Origin: Jejuia rubra
Lineage (GTDB): Bacteria; Bacteroidota; Bacteroidia; Flavobacteriales; Flavobacteriaceae
Length of the DNA stretch: 64,000 nt
Assembly (NCBI RefSeq): GCF_042684665.1
Contig: NZ_JBHULY010000016.1
Location: forward strand, 244,938 to 308,937
Direction of reading: 5' to 3'
Part shown: positions 53,898 to 62,500 of the stretch, piece by piece
Layout: each line of letters starts with the position of its first letter
Position numbering within the stretch: the first letter of the stretch is position 1
Notes under the pieces: model-generated
Database searches by the model: none
The model's input: the letters and a program-made list of their open reading frames with translations, nothing else
Told to the model about the DNA's origin: nothing
Position numbers and translations under genes: made by a program

Positions 53898-55801
53898 ACC
53901 AGCACCCCATAAATATATTGGAACGTTACTGGAAATTCACTTCCTTTCGTGAAAACCAGGAGGACATTATTAATTCGGTTATTGATGGCGAGGATGTTTT
54001 TGTACTCATGCCAACAGGTGGTGGCAAATCGCTTTGCTTTCAAATTCCGGCTTTGGCTAAAGATGGCATATGCATTGTGATTTCGCCCCTTATAGCCTTG
54101 ATGAAAGACCAAGTGCAAGCTCTAAAGGACAAAGGTATTAAAGCGATTGCCTTAACAAGTGGTATTCCCAAAAATGAAATTGACACACTTTTGGATAATT
54201 GCATTTATGGAAATTACAAGTTTTTGTACCTCTCCCCCGAACGTCTGCAACAAGAGCTGGTGCAGGATAGGATACGACAGATGAATGTTAATTTAATAGC
54301 CGTGGATGAAGCGCATTGTATATCGCAATGGGGCAATGATTTTAGGCCTGCGTATAAAAATATTGTACAACTGAGACGTTTGCACCCGGCCGTAAATATG
54401 GTGGCACTCACGGCAACGGCAATCCCAAAGGTAGTAGATGACATATCCAAAGAATTGGATTTTATCAGCCCTAAAATCTTCAAGCAATCTTTTGCCAGAC
54501 CGAATTTAGGCTATATGGTTTTGCACGAAGAGGACAAATATTATCGGCTAATCAGCATTTTAAAGAAATATCAGGAATCGTCCATTGTATATGTTAGAAA
54601 CAGACGATCTACTTTGGAAATAAGTACGATGCTCAATACAAAAGGTATTAGTGCGACTTTCTATCACGGAGGCTTAAATATTGATGAAAAGAACAGCAAT
54701 ATGAACACCTGGATGCAGAACCAAAAACAGGTAATGGTGGCAACAAATGCATTTGGAATGGGCATTGACAAACCCGATGTAAAAACGGTAATTCATTTAA
54801 ATTTACCCGAAAGCATTGAAAGTTATTTTCAGGAAGCGGGGCGCGCTGGACGAAATGGCGAAACTTCCTTTGCTGTGATGATAAAAAATAATAGTGACGA
54901 GCTGACAGTTAAAGGTCAGTTTCTGAAAGTATTGCCGTCCGTGGATTACATCAAGCAGGTGTATCGAAAGCTGTGCAATTACTTTCAAATATCTTATGGT
55001 GAAGGCGATTACACCACCCATGATTTTGATTTCAATCGGTTTTGCAATACCTATAATTTTGACGGAAGGCTATGCTATAATGCCCTTTCCGCACTTGACA
55101 GAAATAGTATTATCAACCTTTCCAATCGATTTAAAAACAAGGTTTTAGTTCAGTTTGTGTCAAGCAACAATGCTATTTTTCAATATTTGGAGCATCACAA
55201 GGATTTTGAAGTAATAGTAAAGTCTATTTTGAGATCCTACGGAGGCATTTTTGACCATGAAATCGATATTCATACCTTAAAAATGGCTGAAAAAGCTTCT
55301 GCTTCCGAGCAACAAGTGATTCAAACATTACAGCAATTAGCTAGGGACGGCATCATTACCTTGCACCATTCGAAAACCGATGCACAAATCACCTTCATCG
55401 AGCCACGTGAAGACGACAAAACCATCAATCGAATTGCGAAAATCATCAAACAGCAAAACAAAATGAAGGAAGAACGCATCAAGGCGATGATCAGCTATGT
55501 CAATAATAAAGAGGTGTGCAAAAGTATGCAACTCCTTAATTATTTTGGTGAAAAGGATTTGAAGCCTTGTGGTGTCTGTTCGGTATGTTCAAAGGAAAAA
55601 CCAAAATCCTCGACTGTTTCTTTTGACGATTTAAAACATCAAATCATAAAGCTTTTGGAATCAGGGGAGCAACCATCACGACGCATTACTAAAACTATTG
55701 GCTGTACCGACCAGGAAACAAAAGAGGCACTAAAATTGCTATTGGAGCATAGAATTATTAGTATAACTAAATCAAACACGTACAAACTAAGTCATTTATG
55801 A
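53894..55801 (+). CDS. recQ: ATP-dependent DNA helicase RecQ
   Basis: 635 residues. Helicase motifs: I PTGGGKSLCFQ, II VDEAHCISQWG, III VALTATA, V/VI ATNAFGMGIDKPDV and QEAGRAGRNGE. The zinc-binding region is present with CKSMQLLNYFGE ... CGVCSVC. The RQC winged helix is diverged, and no typical HRDC domain is seen in the last 100 residues, which instead look like a small winged helix. It unwinds DNA 3' to 5' in repair. It overlaps fmt by 4 bases. Confidence 0.95.
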   Translation: MNQHPINILERYWKFTSFRENQEDIINSVIDGEDVFVLMPTGGGKSLCFQIPALAKDGICIVISPLIALMKDQVQALKDKGIKAIALTSGIPKNEIDTLLDNCIYGNYKFLYLSPERLQQELVQDRIRQMNVNLIAVDEAHCISQWGNDFRPAYKNIVQLRRLHPAVNMVALTATAIPKVVDDISKELDFISPKIFKQSFARPNLGYMVLHEEDKYYRLISILKKYQESSIVYVRNRRSTLEISTMLNTKGISATFYHGGLNIDEKNSNMNTWMQNQKQVMVATNAFGMGIDKPDVKTVIHLNLPESIESYFQEAGRAGRNGETSFAVMIKNNSDELTVKGQFLKVLPSVDYIKQVYRKLCNYFQISYGEGDYTTHDFDFNRFCNTYNFDGRLCYNALSALDRNSIINLSNRFKNKVLVQFVSSNNAIFQYLEHHKDFEVIVKSILRSYGGIFDHEIDIHTLKMAEKASASEQQVIQTLQQLARDGIITLHHSKTDAQITFIEPREDDKTINRIAKIIKQQNKMKEERIKAMISYVNNKEVCKSMQLLNYFGEKDLKPCGVCSVCSKEKPKSSTVSFDDLKHQIIKLLESGEQPSRRITKTIGCTDQETKEALKLLLEHRIISITKSNTYKLSHL

Positions 55802-56745
55802 GGGATTTAAGAATTGTTTTTATGGGTACTCCGGATTTTGCCGTGGCTACCTTGAAGGCTCTGGTAGAAGCTAATTATAACATTGTTGGAGTCATCACTG
55901 CGCCGGACAGACCTGCCGGACGCGGGCGAAAACTCAACGAGAGTGCCGTAAAGCAATATGCCAAGGAAGCGGGATTACACATTTTGCAACCTAATAATTT
56001 AAAGAGCGAATCTTTTATTGAGGAATTAAAATCGCTTGAGGCCAATCTTCAAATTGTGGTAGCGTTTAGAATGTTGCCCAAAGTAGTATGGCAAATGCCG
56101 GAATATGGCACCTTTAATTTGCATGCGTCGCTGTTGCCAAATTATCGCGGGGCGGCACCCATTAATTGGGCTATTATTAATGGAGAAACCAAAACTGGAG
56201 TTTCCACCTTTTTTATAGATGAAAAAATTGATACAGGTGAAATGATCCTTCAGAAGGAAGTCGAAATTGAACCAACAGAAAATGCTGGAAGCCTTCATGA
56301 TAAATTGATGCATCTTGGAAGCAATTTGGTTTTAGACACGGTTCAACTCATAGAAAAAGGGGATGTTACTACAACACCTCAACTTGAAATCGATGATTTA
56401 AAAACGGCTTATAAATTAAATAGGGGCAATTGTAAAATAGATTGGACCGACAATATTGACAATATCTACAATAAGATTAGAGGGTTAAGCCCCTACCCTG
56501 GCGCATGGTGCGAATTGGTAAACGGCGATGAAGTTTTAGACATCAAAATTTACGAAGCCTCCAAAGCAACGGAACCGCATAATTACGACATAGGTTCAAT
56601 TATTACTTCAAAGCGCGGACTGAAAGTGGCAGTGGCCGAGGGCTATGTCGAAATCCAAAAAATTAAGCTTCCTGGAAAGAAATTGATGGACACAAAATCC
56701 TTGTTGAACGGATATCCAGTCGAAAGTAATGCCAAAGTACGCTAA
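55798..56745 (+). CDS. fmt: Methionyl-tRNA formyltransferase
   Basis: 315 residues. Formyltransferase fold with the catalytic N-H-D set: FNLHASLLPNYRGAAPINWA for Asn and His, and FIDEKIDTGEMI for Asp. The start RIVFMGTPDFAV is standard. The C-terminal OB-like domain contacts the tRNA. It formylates initiator Met-tRNA. It shares an ATGA overlap with recQ, forming a kinase-recQ-fmt operon. Confidence 0.97.
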   Translation: MRDLRIVFMGTPDFAVATLKALVEANYNIVGVITAPDRPAGRGRKLNESAVKQYAKEAGLHILQPNNLKSESFIEELKSLEANLQIVVAFRMLPKVVWQMPEYGTFNLHASLLPNYRGAAPINWAIINGETKTGVSTFFIDEKIDTGEMILQKEVEIEPTENAGSLHDKLMHLGSNLVLDTVQLIEKGDVTTTPQLEIDDLKTAYKLNRGNCKIDWTDNIDNIYNKIRGLSPYPGAWCELVNGDEVLDIKIYEASKATEPHNYDIGSIITSKRGLKVAVAEGYVEIQKIKLPGKKLMDTKSLLNGYPVESNAKVR

Positions 56746-56849
56746 GCCCTTATATTTACTCACATTGTGAAAAATTCGTTAAAATGCATATCCTTTATCA
56801 ACAAATGCTATAAGTTATCAACAAAACCCCGTTTTTCCCTTGCCATTAC

Positions 56850-56879
56850 TTGCATGAATGCATAATCCGTATAAATTTG
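56850..56879 (+). promoter_or_regulatory. Promoter of the HU gene
   Basis: TTG (56850-56852), 19-base spacer, TAAATTTG (56872-56879), an exact consensus match, 57 bases before the HU start. Confidence 0.75.
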
Positions 56880-56935
56880 TAGAGGATTTAACGAAAAAAG
56901 TTTAACCAATTTATTAATATTTTAAAATTTACATT

Positions 56936-57208
56936 ATGAACAAAACAGATTTAATCGATGCAATGGCAGAACACGCAGGAATCACTAAAGCAGCTGCTAA
57001 AAAGGCTTTAGAGTGCGCACTTATCGAAATTGAAGGTGCATTACAGAAAGGTAACAGAGTTTCTTTAGTTGGTTTTGGTTCTTGGTCAGTTTCTAAAAGA
57101 TCTGCAAGAGAAGGAAGAAACCCTCAAACTGGTGAGACTATCAAAATCAAAGCTAAAAACGTGGTTAAGTTTAAGGCTGGATCTGATTTATCAAGCGCTG
57201 TAAACTAA
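56936..57208 (+). CDS. HU family DNA-binding protein
   Basis: 90 residues, the normal HU length. The signature GFGSWSVSKRSAREGRNPQTGE lies at about 47-68 and the DNA-clamping beta arm is intact (FGSWSVSKR, RNPQTGET). It is a nucleoid protein, likely highly expressed given its consensus promoter, strong terminator and optimal-looking codons (many TCT, AAA, GGT), unlike its neighbours. Confidence 0.96.
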   Translation: MNKTDLIDAMAEHAGITKAAAKKALECALIEIEGALQKGNRVSLVGFGSWSVSKRSAREGRNPQTGETIKIKAKNVVKFKAGSDLSSAVN

Positions 57209-57237
57209 TTTTTTTACAGAACAAAATAATAGCAAAG

Positions 57238-57266
57238 TGCCTTCCCTAACGGGAGGGCATTTTTTT
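57238..57266 (+). terminator. HU gene terminator
   Basis: TGCCTTCCC (57238-57246), TAAC loop, GGGAGGGCA (57251-57259), then seven T. A strong intrinsic terminator 30 bases after the HU stop. Confidence 0.9.
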
Positions 57267-57331
57267 ATGCACCATTCAAAAGTTGGATAATTCATAAAAT
57301 AATCTTAGATTTAATTACTAATTCATAGAAT

Positions 57332-57892
57332 ATGACGAGCACTACACCCAAAAAAGGGGATTTGTTGATAGCTGAACCGGCCATAATTGGTGATGTATCT
57401 TTCAATCGCTCGATTGTACTATTGGCGGACCACAATGCCGATGGTTCTATTGGATTTATCCTCAACAAACCTTTGGACTATACTATCAGCGATTTGATTC
57501 CGGAGGTGGAAGCATCTTTTAAAGTGTATAATGGCGGACCGGTGGAGCAAGATAATCTCTACTTCATCCATAAAGTGCCACAATTAATTCCAGACAGTAT
57601 AGAAATATCTTTAGGAATTTATTGGGGCGGGGATTTTAATAGGGTGGCCGAGCTGATTGCCAACAGCACCATTAATGAAAATGACATCAAGTTTTTTCTC
57701 GGCTATTCGGGTTGGGATGCCAATCAATTGGAAAATGAGTTAAAGGCCAGTTCGTGGGTGGTTTCTGAGAATGTTTACGAAAAGAACATTATTGAAAAGG
57801 ACTATGAATCTTTTTGGAAAGAAAAAATGCTGGAACTTGGGGGCGAATACAGCATTTGGTCCAACGCACCCGAAAACCCAAATTATAACTAG
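57332..57892 (+). CDS. YqgE/AlgH family protein
   Basis: 186 residues, family length. It starts with KGDLLIAEPAIIGDVSFNRSIVLL, and GSIGFILNKPLDY and VYNGGPVEQDNLYFIH are the AlgH/YqgE signature. The family is widespread and its biochemical role is unknown; AlgH was tied to alginate regulation in Pseudomonas. Overlaps the convergent aminotransferase gene by 4 bases. Confidence 0.92.
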   Translation: MTSTTPKKGDLLIAEPAIIGDVSFNRSIVLLADHNADGSIGFILNKPLDYTISDLIPEVEASFKVYNGGPVEQDNLYFIHKVPQLIPDSIEISLGIYWGGDFNRVAELIANSTINENDIKFFLGYSGWDANQLENELKASSWVVSENVYEKNIIEKDYESFWKEKMLELGGEYSIWSNAPENPNYN

Positions 57893-58731
57893 CCCAATCT
57901 TATCTTGGTATTTAACTTTTCTAATAGCATTTTAGCAACTTTATTCTCAAACTGTTTCTTTCTATATTTTGAAATCGGTTGAATCCCAGTAATCACATTG
58001 GTAATAAACAGTTCGTCAGCTTTTTGCAGTTCGAACGGGGATATAGAGTCTTCAATAAAACTATATTCTCCCAAACCTTTATCCATTGCGAGCAATTGGG
58101 TTCTTAAAACTCCCTTTAGGCATCCGTCCGATAATGGTGGGGTCTTAATAGTATTTCCTTTTACCAAAAAAATGTTGCCGTTAAGTGCTTCTACCACCAT
58201 TTTGTTGGTGTTCAATAATAAGCAATTATCGAGATCATTCTCATTAGCAAAAATACTGCCAACTACGTTAATTGCTTTGTTGTTCGTTTTTAAGGTGGAC
58301 AGCAAAGTTGGCGCAACATAATAGTCTTTAAATAAATCCACTTCATATTTATCATCCTTCAAAATAAAAATAGCATCATCTAAAGGCTTTACGCTAATAT
58401 TAAAACCCACAGCATTTTGAACGGGTAAATACAAACCACCTTCATTTCTATGCACAGTCAATTTCACCCGAGCATTATCATTTTCAAGTCCGTTGGCTTC
58501 TAAAGTGGATCGGATTTGAGCTTCCAAAAATTCCATGGTAAAGTTCATTGGAATATCCATTCGCATTATCCGCATGGAGGCCATCAATCTAAAATAATGA
58601 TCTTCCCAAAATAGCAACTTTCCATTGGCCACTTTTATGGTTTCAAAAAGGGCGTCGCCATAGGCATATCCCCTATTATTTATGGAAATATGTGTAGTAT
58701 CCTCTAAAATAGTACCGTTAAAATTTGTCAT
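57889..58731 (-). CDS. Class IV aminotransferase (aminodeoxychorismate lyase/branched-chain aminotransferase type)
   Basis: 280 residues. PLP fold type IV with the catalytic lysine K148 in LSTLKTNNK, the N-terminal GYAYGDALFETIKV and the phosphate-binding TNVITGIQPIS. Small size and the R/Y-poor active-site pattern fit aminodeoxychorismate lyase (PabC) of folate synthesis, but branched-chain or D-amino acid aminotransferases are possible. No folate neighbour helps. Divergent from nothing; it lies 51 bases before the START-like gene on the same strand. Confidence 0.82.
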   Translation of the reverse strand: MTNFNGTILEDTTHISINNRGYAYGDALFETIKVANGKLLFWEDHYFRLMASMRIMRMDIPMNFTMEFLEAQIRSTLEANGLENDNARVKLTVHRNEGGLYLPVQNAVGFNISVKPLDDAIFILKDDKYEVDLFKDYYVAPTLLSTLKTNNKAINVVGSIFANENDLDNCLLLNTNKMVVEALNGNIFLVKGNTIKTPPLSDGCLKGVLRTQLLAMDKGLGEYSFIEDSISPFELQKADELFITNVITGIQPISKYRKKQFENKVAKMLLEKLNTKIRLG

Positions 58732-58782
58732 AAAAAATCCCGAAGTAAATTCGGGACAAATATAAGGTTATATCGGCTTTTA

Positions 58783-59175
58783 TTATACCGAACCTAGAAC
58801 ATGTTTTAAGTCCGAAATTTGATTTTCCCACAACATTTTAGCCTCATCGATTTCATCATCTTCTGCAAAATCAGTCACCATCAAAGACACATCTTTAGTA
58901 ATTTCATCCACTTGAATTCTTATTTCAAAAAAACATTGAAGATCATCCTCTTCATCGGCCAACCATCTGAACTTCACGCGTTCCCCACTTTTTTTGCTCA
59001 GCAACTTTGCCTTCTCCTCGCTATCATCCCAAATAAAGGTAAAAAGCTCTCCTCGGGAGTTAACGTTATCCGAAAACCACTCCTGCAAACCGGATGGCGT
59101 AGAGATATATTGATACAATAATTGTGGCGAAGCATGAATAGGAAACTCCAGTTCAAATTTAACTTTGTCGTCCAT
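58783..59175 (-). CDS. START-like domain protein, Bacteroidota type
   Basis: 130 residues. It starts MDDKVKFELEFPIHASPQLLYQYIST and has SGLQEWFSDNV, the helix-grip (Bet v1/START-like) pattern of the AHA1/SRPBCC group; the C-terminal helix is MLWENQISDLKHVL. These small proteins bind hydrophobic ligands; the ligand is unknown. Soluble, no signal peptide. Confidence 0.8.
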   Translation of the reverse strand: MDDKVKFELEFPIHASPQLLYQYISTPSGLQEWFSDNVNSRGELFTFIWDDSEEKAKLLSKKSGERVKFRWLADEEDDLQCFFEIRIQVDEITKDVSLMVTDFAEDDEIDEAKMLWENQISDLKHVLGSV

Positions 59176-59262
59176 AAATAATAATAAGATTTAGCGTTGC
59201 TCAATATACATTAATTCATAAGATATCCAATTATTTTTCAAAATATTTTGATTGGGGAATGT

Positions 59263-59292
59263 TTGCGAACGTAATATTTGTTTTTATATTTG
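59263..59292 (+). promoter_or_regulatory. tRNA-Met promoter
   Basis: TTG (59263-59265), 19-base spacer, TATATTTG (59285-59292), ending 12 bases before the tRNA. Exact consensus. Confidence 0.8.
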
Positions 59293-59304
59293 CAACCTCA
59301 AAAT

Positions 59305-59378
59305 GGCGAGGTAGCTCAGTTGGTTAGAGCGTCGGATTCATAACCCGGAGGTCTCGAGTTCAAATCTCGATCTCGCTA
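59305..59378 (+). tRNA. tRNA-Met, anticodon CAT
   Basis: 74 bases folding as a cloverleaf: acceptor GGCGAGG with TCTCGCT (59371-59377), D arm GCTCAGTTGGTTAGAGC, anticodon loop TTCATAA, T arm TCGAG-TTCAAAT-CTCGA. The CCA end is not encoded. A CAT anticodon could also be tRNA-Ile2 (modified to lysidine); the elongator-Met reading is favoured by overall similarity. The first acceptor pair is G-T. Confidence 0.93.
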
Positions 59379-59388
59379 CGAAAAAAGT

Positions 59389-59422
59389 AAAAGCTTAATA
59401 CAATCGTATTGAGCTTTTTTTT
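59389..59422 (+). terminator. tRNA terminator
   Basis: AAAAGCTTAATAC (59389-59401), AATC loop, GTATTGAGCTTTT (59406-59418), then T. 13 pairs with one G-T. Confidence 0.85.
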
Positions 59423-59581
59423 TGGTTAAAACATACCCAGAACAAATTTAACAAGACAAAAATCCTAGCAATAAAATTTAATTTATATTGCATTTCATCG
59501 ATTTTTTTTGCATTTTATAGATTATTTACTCAAGAATTATATATATTCGTGCCTAAATAATTCATTATAATCCCAAATCTG

Positions 59582-62500
59582 ATGAAAAAAATTACTCTCC
59601 TAAGTATTCTTTTGCTAACAATAGCACAGATAACCCACTCTCAGGAAATTCTTAAAAGAGTTTCTATTTCAAACATTAATTCATCGACCATCGAACAACT
59701 TGATGCCCTGGGTATCGATATGACCTGTGGCGCAATCCTTCATAATCATAATTTAACATTAGAACTGACGGAACACCAATTGCACCAATTAGAAAACAAA
59801 GGGTTAATATACAATGTGTTGATTGACGATATGACGAAGTTTTATAGTGAAAGGGCCATTAGAAACTTGCCCTTGGCTACAGCGGAAGTGGAAAGGCAGA
59901 AAAGTCTTAAAAGAGGAAAGTTAGCGCTTAAACAGTATAATAAACTAACATCTAAGTCTTTAACAATAAATGAGTTACTTAATAATTTAGGACAGTACGA
60001 TGAATGCGATGAGATGAATTGGGAAGTTCCTGACAACTGGAATTTAAATGATTCTGATAGCTACCCAAATGAAACCAATCATTTTGGAGGTTGTTTGACT
60101 TATGATATGGTTTTACAGGAGTTGGATGACATGAAAAGGTTATATCCAAATCTTATTTCTACGAGAAAAAATGCCTCACCAACTAATCAATTAACGGTTG
60201 AAGGTAGGACAGTGTGGTTTGTTCGCATATCCGACAACCCGGAGGTGGATGAGCCTGCCGAACCAGAAACACTTTACCAATCTTTAATTCATTCGCGTGA
60301 AGCAGCTTCCATTATGCAGTTGCTTTACTATATGTGGTACATATTAGAAAATTATGAATCTGATGATGCCATTAAAAACTTGGTGAATAATCATGCGATG
60401 TATTTTATCCCTGTTTTTAACCCCGATGGTTTTGTTTATAATGAAACCGTAGCTCCAAATGGAGGTGGCGGCCAAAGAAAAAACAGAAATACTAGCGGTG
60501 GATGTGGCACCTACGATGAAGGCATCGATTTAAATAGAAACTCTGCATACTATTGGGGTAATGGAGGTGCTTCTACTACTAACTCATGTAGTTCGACTTA
60601 TGCTGGTTCAGGACCATTTTCTGAGAATGAAACGCAGATTATGCGTGATTTCTTCATGCAGCATGATTTTAAATTAGCACTAAACCACCACTCATTTAAA
60701 AATGTGATGCTCCACGGCTACGCCGGAACAAATATTGACAATCCAAGGCCAGACGAATACTCAAAGTATAACCATGACATGACATTCTATAATCGTTATG
60801 GTTACGGACCAAGTACATCTATCAGCAGTTTGAACAGTGGTAATATGAACGACTGGATGCTAGGTGGCCCAGCTGGCGTTAGCGCCAATGGCACACCAAC
60901 TGGCATAGGATCAGGAAAGCACACCTTATCTTGGACACCCGAAAATGGTGCTGGTTCAGAAGGCACCGGTGGCACTTATGGGGGGTTTTGGCCAGACCCA
61001 ACTAATTATTTGCCCATTGCCCAACGTGCAATGCGTGCTAATTTTTTGGCAGCTTATTTCAGTGGGAAATACGCAAAGCTTCATGACCTAAACCAATCAG
61101 ATATCACTAGCACATCTGGAAACTTAACCTTTGGCATTGAAAACTTGGGCCAAAATGGTAATGATACAACACCTGATACAAATAATTTTACTGTAACCGT
61201 TACGGCCGTTACACCAAATATTACAATAAACACAGCAAGTGCCAGCCAAAATTTCACCTCTTCTGAAATTTTAGCACAAAAAACTGTGGATATCAGCTAT
61301 ACTTTAGACGGAGGTATTGCCGCAAATGACGAAATTCAGTTCAAGGTCGTACTCACTAATGATTACGCCTCCGATAATGTTTTGTATGAAACTATCATTA
61401 CCAAAATATATACACCTACAATATTATCGACATTGGATCCAACAAATTTCAGTAATTGGACCAGTTCTGGATCGTGGTCTTCAGTAACAGATGGCTTCAA
61501 TGACGCCTCTGCAATCAGATCCAACGCTTCTATTCCCTATTCCAACAACCTTAACAACCAAACGTTGCAATACAACGGGACCCTAAACTTCAGTGGCATT
61601 CAATCTGCAGTGATTCAATTCTACGGAAAGTGGGATTTAGAGCGCAGCTTTGACTATGTTCAAATCGAAGCATCAGCAAACGGCTCCACAGGCTGGACTC
61701 CACTATGCGGAAGATTGACCAAGCCTGGTTCGGAAGATCAAGATTCCCAAACCGGATCACGCTACTCTCAAAAGAGCACTACAAATATAAACTTTCAACC
61801 TGATGGTGAGCAATTGTATGATGGAGATACCCAAGATAAATGGAGTATGGAAGAAATTGTAATTGATGCATCAACGAACTCGGCATTCCTTGGAGACAGT
61901 TCCGTTTTTATTCGGTTTGCATTCCATACCGATTCCTCAAACCGACAAGATTCTTACGTCAATGCAAATTTCGAAGGGTTTACCTTTGATGATTTTAAGG
62001 TTATCGGCATTGGATGCTCTACCGCTGTACCTACAAATATCGCGGCATCGAACATAACAACGGATGCAGCTACTATTGATTGGGACGAAGTATTCAACAA
62101 CACCTATGATTTAAGATATAGAGTTAACGGTACTTCAACATGGACGAATGTATCAGATTTCAACACCAACAGCAACGCACTTAGCGGTTTAACTCCCGGC
62201 ACGACATACGATGTTGAAATAAGAAGTCAATGTGGCACTAGTACTAATTCTGCCTATAGTGCTACATTCAATTTTTCAACATTGGCTTGTGACCCTCCGA
62301 GCAACATAACAGCATCGGATATTGGGCTTTCTACAGTAAGAATACATTGGGACGATATCCCAGATGCTACATATGATGTAAGATACAGAGTGAATGGAAC
62401 TTCAACTTGGACTTCCACCTCAAGTACCAGCTTGGTTTTAGATCAACCTGTTTACAATATCTCAGGGTTAAGCGAGGCTACCTCATACGAAGTACAAGTG